Source: Colletotrichum lupini (lineage: Eukaryota; Ascomycota; Sordariomycetes; Glomerellales; Glomerellaceae). Taken from it: a DNA stretch of 64,000 nucleotides. Below the pieces are notes generated by a model, which did no database searches, was not told the origin of the DNA, and saw only the letters and a list, made by a program, of their open reading frames with translations. How positions within the stretch are numbered: the stretch's first letter is position 1; each line of letters starts with the position of its first letter. Shown here one piece after another: positions 45,514-57,193 of the stretch. The position numbers were made by a program, and so were the translations under genes. The stretch spans positions 7,440,001-7,504,000 of the forward strand of contig NC_064675.1 of NCBI RefSeq assembly GCF_023278565.1, in the 5' to 3' direction.

Positions 45514-46487
45514 ATGGCCGAAGAATTCAACAACGACGTCGAGATTGTTGAGGACGCCCCTGCCAATCCTGGCGCCGACGTCGAGATGGCCGAGGAGGGC
45601 GATGCCAACGCTGAGGAACTCCCCTTTGCCGAGGGCGGCGAGAGCGACCCCGTCGAGCCGCGCACCACTTTCGTCAGCTACCTGTCCAGCCCCGTCGTCA
45701 CCCTCTTGGTCGGGCAGGGCGAGTCGGAAGCAATTGTTACAGCTCATCAGGCGCTTCTGGTGCAAAGCCCCTTCTTCAAGGAGGCCTGCGCCCAGTTCAG
45801 CGACGATGGTAGCGTAAGTGGTCCTCCCACGTTGCGGCATTCACCCGGCGCATTCTGCATTTCCCCGACGTTACTGACTCAATGCGCAACAGCCGCGCCA
45901 AGTTGAGCTCGTTGGTGAAGACATCGACGCGGTCGGATGCTTCCTCGAGTTCCTCTACACAGGAGAGTACTTCCCCCGCAAGGTTGCCGGTTCGCGCACA
46001 CTGGAGCAAGACCCATCGAGTCCCGATGTCGATGTAGACGGCACGCAGCTGCTGAAGCACGCGCGCGTTTACACCCTGGCTGAGAAGTTCGGTGTCCCAA
46101 GTCTCCGCTCGCTCGCCAGCTCCAAGATCCACTGCGTCAACTCGACGGCCAAGGGCGAGATCGCCTACGCCCGCTACGTCTACGCCTACACTGGCAAGGA
46201 CGACACCACCATCCGCGCTCCCGTCGCACAATTCTGGGCCATGCGCTCGCATACCCTCCGCTCCGAGGCCGAGGACGAGTTCCGCTCTCTGTGCTTGGAG
46301 TACCCCCAGTTCGGATACGACGTGCTTAGTATGTGGTGGCGCTCGAATACGGTGAAAATAATGACTATGCTAACTACCAGTAGCCCGTGTCCTCGACGAC
46401 AAGCTCAAGAGGGAGAAGAACGACAAGCTGCACCCATCATCATCTCAAGGAAGCGCTCGCAAGCGTGCGCGACACAGCCAGATCTAG
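45514..46487 (+). CDS. BTB/POZ-domain protein
   Basis: Three exons, 45514-45813, 45893-46328 and 46381-46487, join in phase to give about 280 residues. An acidic N-terminus is followed by a BTB fold: V-V-T-L-L-V-G-Q-G, then I-V-T-A-H-Q-A-L-L-V-Q-S-P-F-F-K-E-A, then V-G-C-F-L-E-F-L-Y-T-G-E-Y, then a helical extension with L-A-E-K-F-G-V-P-S-L-R-S-L-A. The last exon is basic and ends S-A-R-K-R-A-R-H-S-Q-I, a possible nuclear localisation signal. BTB proteins often act as dimeric scaffolds or Cul3 adaptors; no second functional domain is seen here, so the role is open. Confidence 0.85.
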
Positions 46488-46958
46488 AGCGACAGGGAGC
46501 GAATTTAACGGTGCATGTCTTGCGTGGCGTTTGCTACCATGTTTTAGGGATCTTTTTGCCATGGAGCTTTTGGCATTTCCTGGAACCATTCGCCATACCC
46601 CCTGATTCTCGTACAACGCTGGGGCGGAGTAGATGCGATTGTGCAAAAAGGCGAATAGGAAGTTGTTTGATTCCTTTGCAGACTGCTATGCCGGGTCTTG
46701 CTGTACGCGTATTGTCCTGGTATATAGGAAGCCGTGGATACCACTGTGGGAAATATTTTGAAGACCAACTTGCTGCCTATGGGTCTGGGAGCATTGCATG
46801 TATGTATACTACGGTATGGAGCTACAAAGCAATGCCTTTCGTCCGGACCGTGTGTCTGCTGTCACCATGTTTGACGTTTGATGAAGGACGAGTTTGGTGC
46901 TGCGCAGGGGCTAAAGGGGCCATTGTGACACACGCCTCGTACCTCTCCGCCTTCCCTC

Positions 46959-46997
<39 letters not shown>

Positions 46998-47514
46998 CCA
47001 CTTGACAGTATGGACGCAGTGGATTATGTGATGAACATTGCCCTCTCTTACTTGTCGCTTGTTTGCTATAAAAATCCTGATACGAAGGTGGTCAAGCGTT
47101 TGATATACGATTTTGTAGAAGGCATCAACCTTCACCGTTGTCTCACCGAAAGCCGTGCCCCAAGTGGTTTCGGCGGGGCTCGGTGAGGCACAGCTACCCC
47201 AAAAATGCGGGGTACGGGATGCGGTCCGGGTGAAGAAAGAGTTTCTCCGCCCAGTCGGAGGACGACGCTCCATTTGATCTATCTGAGGCAGCATTCGGAA
47301 CCTCGGATTGGGGACAGATTCGAAGTAGATGAACCGGATCGGCGCTCACGAGTAGCCAGGTAGATAGGTGTAGGACCCTGGACAGGGTCTGAGATGCCGT
47401 CTTAAATGAAGATGCCACCCCCCAGACTCCCCGTCTTCTGTCCCTCCATGACGTCTCTTCATCGTCGCCATTGTTACTTAATCGTGTAGAAGCGCTTCGA
47501 ATGGGTGATACAGC
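46488..47514. other. Intergenic region
   Basis: About 1 kb holding the 3' region of the BTB gene, a T30 homopolymer and the promoter of the hydroxylase gene. No gene is seen. Confidence 0.5.
46963..46992 (+). repeat. T30 homopolymer
   Basis: Thirty consecutive T lie in non-coding DNA. On the minus strand this is A30, which could be the tail of a retroposed transcript, but no transcript-like sequence is evident beside it. Length errors in sequencing are likely here. Confidence 0.9.
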
Positions 47515-48507
47515 ATGAGTGCAATCACCAAGATTCTCGGCCTATCGGCCTACACGGCTCTCGTAGCAATCTCCCTCCCGTACATCCAACAACACAATAT
47601 CCCCTCCCGTCTCCAAACATCACTGAACAGGATCCTCTCCCCACCGACAGATGATGCCTTTTCTGAACCCGAGGTCTTGACATCAGAGACCTACGCCTGC
47701 CAATCCCAAAACTACACCACGCAAATCGTCTCCCTCGATCCCTTGGTAATCTACATCCACAACTTCCTCTCCGAAGCAGACATCGCATCCCTCCTGGAAG
47801 CAGGCGAACCGGCCTTCAAACCCTCCTACGTCGTCAAGAATGGCAGAACGCAAGGAACGCCAGATAGAACCTCCTGGTCTGCTGGTCTCCCTGCCGACGA
47901 TGTCGCCGTGCAATGCGTGCTCGCTAGGGCGGAAGGGTTCCTGGGCACGATGATGGCGCCCGGGCGGGACGAGATTGGACCGCCCCAGTTGGTGCGGTAT
48001 ACAAAGGGCCAGAGATTCAACGTCCACCACGACTGGTACGATGATTTCCAACCTGATGTTAGGACAGGACGGAGAAGGAAGTGGAACCGGGTGGCGAGCT
48101 TCTTCGCGATCTTGGAGGACGAGTGTACGGGTGGCGAGACGTGGTTTCCCAAGATTGAGACTGTTACGCCGCAGCATCGGAGGGTGGATGATGAAGGGAC
48201 TATGTGGAGGAAGCACAATGATGGTGGCATCGCGTTCAAACCTGTGAGGGGGAATGCAGTATTTTGGGTGAATTTGCATGAGAATGGGACGGGGGATGGG
48301 AGGGTCGTGCATGCTGGGTTGCCTGTTGGGGATGGGCTGAAGACTGCGATGAATATTTGGCCGAGGACGTATCTTGGGCCTGAAGCTTGGCGGGAGGGAG
48401 AGGGGCCGAAGCATGAAGGTGAGAGTGTGCTGGGGGCTGAGACGGTGAAGGTCGAAGAGAAGGAGGAGGAGCTTATTGTTGATGATGCTGAAGCTGATCC
48501 CATCTGA
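47515..48507 (+). CDS. Prolyl-4-hydroxylase-like 2-oxoglutarate/Fe(II) dioxygenase
   Basis: A single exon encodes 330 residues. An N-terminal hydrophobic helix (L-S-A-Y-T-A-L-V-A-I-S-L-P) acts as a signal anchor. The double-stranded beta-helix core has the Fe(II) motif H-H-D-W-Y (about residues 170-174), a distal His in V-V-H-A-G-L-P-V (about 264) and the 2-oxoglutarate Lys in D-G-L-K-T-A-M-N-I-W. The arrangement matches the P4Hc domain. The N-terminal anchor suggests an endomembrane location acting on secretory substrates. An acidic C-terminal tail follows. Base composition shifts to G-rich in the second half, without a frame break. Confidence 0.9.
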   Translation: MSAITKILGLSAYTALVAISLPYIQQHNIPSRLQTSLNRILSPPTDDAFSEPEVLTSETYACQSQNYTTQIVSLDPLVIYIHNFLSEADIASLLEAGEPAFKPSYVVKNGRTQGTPDRTSWSAGLPADDVAVQCVLARAEGFLGTMMAPGRDEIGPPQLVRYTKGQRFNVHHDWYDDFQPDVRTGRRRKWNRVASFFAILEDECTGGETWFPKIETVTPQHRRVDDEGTMWRKHNDGGIAFKPVRGNAVFWVNLHENGTGDGRVVHAGLPVGDGLKTAMNIWPRTYLGPEAWREGEGPKHEGESVLGAETVKVEEKEEELIVDDAEADPI

Positions 48508-49208
48508 GGTAGGCGAGGAAGTCAGCCTTGGGTAGGTAGGTAGATCTCGTGGAGAGCATATTCAAATATCTGAAGCCGCCCGCATCCCGTTTTCCCTTTC
48601 GGTATTGAACAGTTGGAAATGATTCAGTACAACTTGAGCATAGTAGGTCCTTGACTTACTGCAAAACTTCCGGTGCCGCAGCATGAGAATGGCCATGCCC
48701 AAAGAAATTGTTCTTAGCTTCGAAGGACACTCCAGAATAACTCGGAAAACTAAATACTCCCACTACGAGGCAGCAAAGCTCCCGTAGGTCTTTCCTTTGT
48801 ACATACATCCTACTTTACCTTCTCAATTGTGCTTTCCTTTACTGACCTCATCATCTCGAATACCGAAGGTACCTTGGGTACCTTCCCTCGGCCAAGTCTC
48901 CATCGCTTCCTGCCTTGTATTCATACAAAGGAAACCGCGGCCTTTCCTTCAATTGCAGTCTACATGCTTTCTTTCTTCTTTCCTGCTCAAATATCGCGTC
49001 AAACTCAACCCACGCAAAAGCTTGCGCACTCGCGACTGCCTCTCCCATATGATAGGTAGGCATCCTATCTTCAAATTTCCTCCTTCTGTCGTTTCCCGAA
49101 GTTCTCTACCTCTCCCCTCAACCGCCACGCCGACTTCTCGACGGTGCGTCCTCAAATTCCCGGCAGGTACCATACGGAAGCCCATTCTTTCGGCCCCAGA
49201 GCACTACG
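48508..49208. other. Intergenic region
   Basis: About 700 bp. From about 48800 the plus strand is pyrimidine-rich, consistent with the leader of the large gene that follows. GGTAGGTAGGTAG occurs near 48532. Confidence 0.45.
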
Positions 49209-51563
49209 ATGGAGGGTGCTGTCGCACGCCACCGGCACGATGGTGAAGCCGATGCCGTCAAGAATGAAGAGGACAATGGGCTGCCGAAACCCATCCAACT
49301 CGCCGGCACTTTTTTCGAGCTTCAAGATCGTCAATTCTCACCAGGCAACTCAACCGATGGCTACACCTCTTCCCAAGATGATCCAGAAAAGGTGGTCTTC
49401 CTCAACGACCCCGGCAATTTCATCATCGTTACCCTACTCAAACGGTGTCATCGACGGTACACGATTGACAAACCGCTCACGATTGACTCTTACTACGTCG
49501 GCATCAATGCGACCGACTTCACGCCCGCATTCACTCGCAGCGTCGCTGTGAGCTCGCTGAAAAACAATACCTACGGATACATTGCGCGCACAGGCTCGAG
49601 CATGACGCTTCCGTGTCTCATCATCCCGCCCGTCGATATGCTTCGCCCCAATCAGGTACTCTTTCTGAAGCACTTGTCGAGGGAACAAGGCTACGGGAGC
49701 AAGTTCCGAGCCGTACCAGAGAATGAGTTAGCGGAATACAAGAAACAACAGCAGGATGCCTTCGCCGCGGGCCACACATGTCCTTTGCTCGTGGCCTCTG
49801 CAGAGGCTATGCCCGATTACGCCGCCATATCTGACACGAGAGAGGACAAGTGGAGGCACTTTAGACTGATGATGCCGAAGATGCAGGGAATGAGCATCCC
49901 AAAAGGTCTCATGAGTGAGATTGACGCGTTCCTTGCCAAGTACGAGCGAGATATTGTGTCTCCAATCCTTGCCTTGATCTTAGCCATCATTTATCATGAC
50001 TGCTACCACGCTCTTGATCTAGGAGCCGAGAAGGGGGCGAAGAAGCCCATGAAGCCTGTTCCTTTGGTTTCGCTTGCCCAGATGATATTGTATGGGCCGC
50101 ACTACTTTCGGATCCACGAGGAACTCAAGCTCTCGGCCTACGTCCACATCTTTCGCGCCGTGGACTACTTTTACGGCAACGATAAGAAGCTCGACGCCTT
50201 CGTGATCAACGACGAGGACATCGATACCGATGTTGTTTTCAAGTACATTGATGAGATGGAACTTGACGAGGAGGACTGGCTAGAGATCGTGCCCCCTTCT
50301 TGGGAAGGATCAGAAATTACCATGCCTCTGAACCATGGAACTCGAGCACCGCCCTCCCCAGAGCTCACCGCCCTGCTGATGATGCCCGACATCTACACTT
50401 TGGGTTTCGCTGGGTACACTAATGAAAAGTGGCCTAACATGGGCAGGGGGACGAGGGATACGCTGATGCATGGTTTATTCCTTCCAAAGCACATTCAGTC
50501 CAACCCCAATCTTTGGCGTCCTGTGGCCGATGAAGAGATTTGCACCAAGGCCCTGGAGCCCTACCAGGATCAACTCGATCATCAGATATGGTCAGCGCCA
50601 AAGATGTCGGTTCGATCGCCCTGGTCTGAGGCGGTGACTTTCGACTCATATTCTGACCCGGACAATGGGGATACGCAGGTGTCATATGAGCTCGAAGCCG
50701 AGGACAGAAATGTCGGTAGTCCCTCCGGTCCATGCATCCCACTTGACAAGAGTATCCAAGACACCAAGGACTACTACAAAGTCTTTATCAAAAAGATCCG
50801 ACAGGGTCAGAACGCAGGGCTCATCGACAAGTCCGTCACATTAGACCTAGATGGCCATCTCACATGGCCTGGGTTAGAAAATCAGCCTGGCGCAATACGC
50901 AAATTACCCGGCGGGATCGATCTTCAAAAGCTGATTGCTGAGTACGACGCCGCCGACGCCGATCGCATCTCCAAGATCGATCGTCGCACTCTTCACAGAT
51001 TACTCCATATAGATCTAGCTGACGGAGAGCATGTGGCCAAATGTGCTCGAGAACTCAAAACTCGCATCAACATCGACGATGAAGATCTGGGAAAGGCTCA
51101 GGTGCGAAAGGCCTTCGAAGACTGTCTACTTCCGACGCGCAACGAGACGATGAGGATTTGGAACGAAGCAACGTCCGCTTAGAAGACGGGCGACGTATAC
51201 GCCGATCGACTTATCGCCTCTTGCGCAGAACTATTGGGCGTTGACGTGACTACAGGCGATGATGGCAACGTTGGTCAATCTTCCGACGACGCAATTGCCG
51301 CTATTCGAGCGGTGGATGGAGAGCTTGCCAACGTTTTAACCACGTTTACCTGGCTAGTCACTCACATTGGGAGGGATGGCACCGAGCCAGTGTTTGAGCT
51401 GACCATGAAGTTAATGTTTAGCTCGCGGTGCTTTGACTACTGGGATAGGTTGATGTTGTTTGGCGGGCACATCCAAGGTCGGCCTTTGGACGAGGAGGCA
51501 AAGCAAAGGTGGGCTAGGCTCTACGGAGAGCCTTACAGAGGCGATGTCGACAGTGATCAATGA
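49209..51563 (+). CDS. Large uncharacterised protein with an in-frame TAG near its C-terminus
   Basis: A 657-codon frame runs from 49209 to TAG at 51180-51182, and the same frame continues without a break to 51563 with protein-like sequence (D-V-Y-A-D-R-L-I-A-S-C-A-E-L-L-G-V-D-V). Either the TAG is a nonsense codon (CAG to TAG would be RIP-type), or an 81-nt phase-0 intron 51102-51182 (donor gtgcga, acceptor cttag) removes it. The intron would delete 26 coding-looking residues. The protein has a region Y-E-R-D-I-V-S-P-I-L-A-L-I-L-A-I-I-Y-H-D-C-Y-H-A and many acidic stretches; I see no catalytic motif or signal peptide and do not recognise a family. Confidence 0.7.
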
Positions 51564-52401
51564 TGCGATGATCATAGTGGTGAGCTGTCCCCTGAGTCCG
51601 ACTCTTACTTCCTCCGGTGATTTGCCTACACTGGCTAGAGAATTCCTTCCTCCGAAACCGAATCAACACTAACTGTTTCAAAGGCCACTAGCAAGATACG
51701 CGAATCAATCTCGTGGGGATGATTCGTACGTTCAAGGGACGCCAAGCTGTACGAGACCTCGAAGACACGTCGTTGATGACCTTCCTTAGACTATGCGTCT
51801 CTTTGAAGATGCTTGGAAGGTTTTGGAGGGGGAGAGATCACTGAGATGCGGGCGGAACAGATCAAGATGGTTTTCTGCCTACATTTGCCTGTCTGCCTCC
51901 CCGACACATTTGATTTGTCTCCTCCAGAACTACATGTTCACTCCATAAGCTTTCTCATTAAGATGCAAAAAACACAAGCTCCGTAACCAGTGAGAAGAAT
52001 ACATGCCGGGTGATTTACGCGATGTCTTCCCCTTGTGCTGCTTCCCATGATTCTCTACAGAAACCCAGCATGTTTTCTTCACCGACAGCGCAGCGTCACA
52101 TCAAACACGAGTAGTCGCGGTCATCAACATGATCCAAAACTCTTCCGAGTTGTTCAATGAAGGGCTACTTGTTGTCTATATCAGCTTCGCTTCAATACAG
52201 AGCTGCCTTCCCAATTTATCACATATCAAGTTCCCACACCGTGTATCGCAGAAAGTCTCGATTGATATATTGCGTTAGAACGACAAAGATTGTCGAGGAT
52301 GAGGTGATATTTTTCTACGGCAAGAAGTTCAATACCGCAAAAAGTAGATCCGTGTCGGTGCATTTCCCATGGACAGCTCGAAAAGTCACGGTATAAACGC
52401 C
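51564..52401. other. Convergent intergenic region
   Basis: About 840 bp between convergent genes. A plus-strand frame of 79 codons at 52157-52396 has no domain. Nothing else is seen. Confidence 0.45.
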
Positions 52402-55080
52402 TCATTGTTTTCCATCATCACCCAGATTCTCAGACTCGGTCTGCTCAACCATCAACTTCTGAAGCTCTTCGACGAGGTTGCGAGCTTGAGCACCCTCGAA
52501 ATCAGTCGTCGCAAGGTTCAAGTCGATGATCCACCGCGCCTCCGTCTTGTCCGTCATACCTTTGAGAGATGCGTGCCGCCGCTCGATATCATCGAGTTGC
52601 GCCAGCACCCGGGTGGCCTTACTTGTTCGTATCGCCGAGTGTCGCAGCGCCATGCCCACCATGCCCTGGGCGATTGACCCAAAGACGGGGAACGACGCGT
52701 ACAAGTCCTCTAGGCCTGCGAGGCAGACGTCCAAATAGAACTTCCACTCGTTTCCGGGTTGGTCGTCAGCCCGTAGTGATAGTCCCCCTTCTCGGATCAT
52801 GGCGTTGGCGACGTAGACGGCTGCAGTCTGCCAGAGGACGGAGTAATTCGCGTTCTTGTATCTCAGGCGGTAGAGCAGGAGTAGTCGCTTAAGCTATGTA
52901 ACGGACGAAGCATAGACTGCTTCGGGGGTAGCGTGTTGTGTGCTGAAGGAGTAGAGGCGCTGTGATTTGTGCTCGGTTGCGAGGAAAGGACGGAATAGAT
53001 CGGTCACCACGGCGTGGAAGTAAACGCTGTTGGGCCAATATTAGTCGGAACGCATCATGGGATTCAGGTCTAGGCCAGACGTACTGCAATAGCATGACGC
53101 TGTGGTTACTTTCTTCGCCTCTTGCCATATCCAGAGAGAGTGCGCCAGACCAGCAAAGTAGACGGTGATATGTCCCTTCTGCGAATCTCAGTGTCGACTC
53201 AAGCGTGGCGCCGTGGTATTGAGGGCCGTAGAATCTTTCCAGTATGTCCTTGAAGATAACCCACATATCGCTCGCGGCACTGAGGAGCTGGGCATGGAAT
53301 GCGGTCTTGGCTGACCTCGGATCGTCGCTTGGTAGAAATAAGACCAGATCTCTAGGCATCGGCAGCAACGGCGGTGTGTGGATTTCGTGGACGCGGTAGT
53401 GGAGGGAATATACCCTACGTGGGTTAGAGGCGTCTCTCGATAGCAACGTTCATAGGGTAAAGGCTACTCACGATACCCAATTGTAAACGCCCCAGGCCGT
53501 GTATGACGCCGCTCTCGTCCACTCTGTATGGCCGCCAAGCCAGACGGTCGCAGATTCGGCCTCGGACTGAACATTGAAGAGGCCCATCGCTTTACCCAAC
53601 CTGACACTTTCTTGTAGGAACCGAAGACTCATGTCGTCTTTGCCGTACGTCACGGCGCACATGCTTAGGATTTGAAGTGCAGCGACTGTTGTAACGCTAT
53701 TGGGTTGCTGCTGATCAGAGAAGTACTGCTGAGATTCCGCGAAAAGAGCTACACTGAAAGCGGCGGCATCGGTATGGAGGGTCGTATATGCTTGCTGTTT
53801 GTGTCAGCACCTGATGATTGCAATGGGGATGATGGGCAACATACACATGCCCAACTCAACACGGCAGTGACAAGAAACGGAGAGCAAAAGAAATGTTGAA
53901 CATTAACCAAATCTCGTACAAACAGGTCGGCGTCGAAGAGGGGTATCGTAGCGTAATCAATGTCAAGATAGTGCGATATAACACTGATGGCAAGGTCGTT
54001 CGGTATAGGGATGTTTGTCCACTTGCTGACATCAAGCAGACGTAATCGTTCGTCGAAGAGTGCTTTGGGATTCACAGCCCCTGTATGATCAGGTGAACCG
54101 GTTTTTGATCCTGAACTTGCGTCCTCATCTCGCTCGGGAGTCAGGTATGGACCCCCGAAAGGGGAGACCTGTCTTGAAGACCTGTGACTTATAAGTCAGT
54201 ACGCCATGGTGGCATTCGGTCGAGCCTCGAGCCATCTTGTGATGGCAGTGCCGGTTGAAGGTACGTTCACAGGCTCCCCTGACAATGAGGATCTGCATTA
54301 GAGAATTGATAAGATTGACATACGCATCTTGCTGCCCCTGCTGCCCTTGCAACCATGCCTTCGTCACAGGCTGGAGTAAGGCTCCGAGAGTCAAGTCCGT
54401 GTACGGCACCGGGAACAGGGCAGGATATGCCACAGGGTGTCGAATCGTCAATTCGAAACCAAGGCTGTTCTGCGTGGGTGGGAGAAGGCCTCTAAGGTGT
54501 TGCTGATCGGATGGGCGTGCAAGATTCAAAGCACGTCCGGGCGTCTCGTTGCGTAGTTTGCGAAACAATTCGAGGGCTTGTTCTGGCGGAAGTGTTCGAA
54601 GAGATTCGAGTATCTCGGCAGGGCCACCTCGTTTGGACTGCTCCACTTCGGCAAGAGTCACACGATGTCGGACGGTATAGGTGTATTCGCAATTTTCCGT
54701 TCGGTGATCACACATAACACATCGTGGGAGCCGTCCATCGCACTATCAAGACGGCAATTAGCACCTTGCGGAGGGATCCAAAGCATGTAAACTGATTGGC
54801 ACGTCGAGAAACAACGCCGCAGGGCAAACGCAAGACAGGGGAGGCCAAGGCCCACCTTTGTCTTTCGCCTCCGGCACGGATCACAGGCGCTGTTGGTCTT
54901 GCGTGGCCGCGCAGGACGGCGAAGGCTGATGTTAGGTCGACCAGGCCCAAGGCCGGGACCGCGTACGGTACCGGTACCGGGCTCGGCATTGGGATCAGGA
55001 TTGGAATCGGGGTTCTGCCGTAGGTTGGCCGGTGACCCTTCGGCTAATGGCCGCGGCCGCAGCGGGCGAAACGGCGACAT
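52402..55080 (-). pseudogene. Zn2Cys6 transcription factor gene with one in-frame TAG
   Basis: Starting at the ATG at 55080, exons join in phase: 55080-54856, 54742-54324, 54181 to the donor near 53841, then three further exons to the stop at 52402. The zinc cluster C-D-P-C-R-R-R-K-T-K / C-D-G-R-L-P-R-C-V-M-C-D-H-R-T-E-N-C spans intron 1 and has perfect CX2CX6CX6CX2CX6C spacing. The fungal-specific middle region is visible from S-K-W-T-N-I-P through F-C-S-P-F-L-V-T-A-V-L-S-W-A-C. In the last exon, A-S-S-V-T is followed by TAG (52896-52894) and then L-K-R-L-L-L-L-Y-R-L-R-Y in the same frame; Gln is expected there, so CAG to TAG is likely. Truncation would remove about 165 C-terminal residues but spare DNA binding. 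The middle region resembles nirA-type regulators. It is head-to-head with the regulator at 56304. Confidence 0.75.
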
Positions 55081-56303
55081 GTTGGATGGGTTCGATTGGG
55101 TGGCATTTCGACGGCAGTCGCCACGCGTATCAGGTCATTTCCGAACCTGCTCGAGGGAACACCCGCGGACGGTGGATGGGAGGTGGCAATTGCAGGAATG
55201 GTGGCGGGGTGTCGTTGAAGAAATGCGGTGAAGGGGGGGAGGGAAATCGCAACAAGGGCGGCGGTGCTCAGGCCGGAGGCTTCCGAAGGAAGCTTAGCTG
55301 TAATTGGTCTATTCTCAGGGGAGCTTTTTGTTGGCTCGCTTCGGTCTTGCACCAGTCCAAATGCATTCTACGGTCTATGGCGGTCTGGACCATCGATCCC
55401 CCGGTGAGTGCGGGCTGATCGGTGAGCGCCTCACCCCGGCAAGGTGAGCGGTGAACACTTCCACATATCGCGGCTCGTCCATTAGGGTTGTACGCTACTG
55501 CACTTTATTGTGCATACCGGCTGCTTGGTCCTTCAGCCCTACGATCAGCTAGGCTTGTCTATGCTTCCCCAGACCATGTTCCTAAGCTGCAGAGTCAGAA
55601 ACTAATTTCACTTCGCAATTCTAGTTTCCTCATTCATGCACGTACTCAGCGTTCTCGAATCGCTACATGAACCTCACCAGTGATTTTGAACTTCGAATCA
55701 TGCATATTCCAGGATGTCAGCTCTACACACGACCCCATACTTCTCTACTGACAGTCAAGGTTCTATCAATTGTCAACATATTGTTCCCATTTGGCACGCC
55801 GCCGATAGCCGAACGGTTTCATCTCAAAAAACCACGTCTGGCACGGGCAGGTAAGCTTTTGGTGTTTACAAACTACCTATTGGTGTGTTCGTTAAATGCC
55901 CCACGGCATCCGAACTTGTCTAAGCTCTCTGAAATCCCCAGAAATCTCGTTTCGAAACCAATACTCCCCCAGACCCGCTGCCAACACTTGACTGTTGCGG
56001 ATGTTGGTTCAAGCGGCTAGTTCAGGTCAGCTGCTTAAACCTCGAAGTCTAAGATTGATCTCCAAGCCTTGACAAGTTAATCTGTTCTACACAGGATCTG
56101 TGTTGCCCCCGGTTATACATCATTAGATCTATATGATTGATATAACGAGTACGTCCCCCCCGCATTATCACTCTTTGTGTTTTCAGCTGGACCAATATCG
56201 CACCTCTCGTTGGACGACCTAGTTGAAACGGCTGGATGTAATGGAATGGCTTCACGCCTGAACTATCACGGCCATCTAGTCAACCTTTGAGTGGACCACC
56301 GCA
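55081..56303. other. Divergent intergenic region between two Zn2Cys6 genes
   Basis: About 1.2 kb with no recognisable gene. It holds the promoters of both regulators and a G-rich segment near 55225-55265. Confidence 0.5.
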
Positions 56304-57002
56304 ATGGCCCGAATAGGCACACAAAGAGTAAAGACGGGTTGTACAACCTGCAAGATCCGACGAATCAAATGCGACGAGGCGCGTCCATCCTGCGCGAGAT
56401 GCATCTCCACCGGCCGCAAATGTGACGGTTACATCTCCCCGCCGACGACGACGTACTCCTGGGCGCAACTCTTGAGATCATGCCCCGTGAACAACGCAAC
56501 TTCGATTCGGGCTTCACAGCCGACCAGAGCCAGCATTGTCTACGCCGAGCGGACGATGGACTTTTACCGCAAGGTTACGGCGCCGGCCTTTGCTGGGTCA
56601 CTCAACTCATACTTCTGGACTAATGTCGTGATCCAAATGTCGGACCAAGAACCTGTGGCCAGCCATGCTGTGCTGGCGCTCAGCTCCGTGTACGAGACAT
56701 TCAGCAACGGATCATGGGAAGCAAGCTCCTTTGCTGTGTGGCACTACAACGAGGCGATCAAGCTCCTCCGCACAACGACAGACCGCGCGCTGATTCTCTT
56801 CGTCTGTGTGCTTTTCATCTGCATAGAGCTGATCCGTCGGAACCCAAAAGACGCCACTACTCACTGCCGGCACGGGATCAACATCCTGAATGAGATACAT
56901 AACGAGTCTGACTTTCTGCGGAACCACATCACACCAGTCATGCGGCAGCTTAGCATCGCGCCATACCGATACGGTATCAACCTGTTAGTATCCCTATTAT
57001 AG
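56304..57002 (+). pseudogene. Zn2Cys6 transcription factor, 3' end cut off by a Copia insertion
   Basis: The frame begins M-A-R-I-G-T-Q-R-V-K-T-G-C-T-T-C-K-I-R-R and carries a complete cluster (C-T-T-C-K-I-R-R-I-K-C, C-A-R-C, C-D-G-Y) followed by the start of a fungal-specific transcription-factor region (S-H-A-V-L-A-L-S-S-V-Y-E-T-F, C-R-H-G-I-N-I-L). About 226 native codons remain. At 56983 the LTR begins, and the frame picks up about five LTR-derived codons before its stop at 57000-57002. Proteins of this type usually exceed 450 residues, so at least half is displaced. A stable product would have DNA-binding but no complete effector region. Confidence 0.88.
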
Positions 57003-57193
57003 GGTAGTTAGTTTAAACCGTAGTTAACGAAGAGATTAATTAAACTATATAAATATCTACGTAGTAGGTATAAAAAGGAGGTTCTAACTATAAGTTAGGC
57101 TAGCTACGATAATTATAAATAGGGCCCTTAATTAGCCCCTATATAGTTAGCTATATACTGCGGTTAAATTAAATTTCTAATTTAATACTAACT
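56983..57193 (-). repeat. 3' LTR of the Copia element
   Basis: It begins TGTTAGTA and ends TACTAAC on the + strand, giving 7-bp terminal inverted repeats with a TG start. It aligns along its length with 3015-3226. Because the internal coding remnants read on the minus strand, this is the 3' LTR. It is more heavily converted to A/T than the copy at 3015. Confidence 0.85.

Noticed and set aside
46241..47005. 254-codon frame overlapping the end of the BTB gene
   Set aside because: It reads through a well-supported intron and the T30 tract and ends in poly-Phe; the spliced BTB model explains the coding part.
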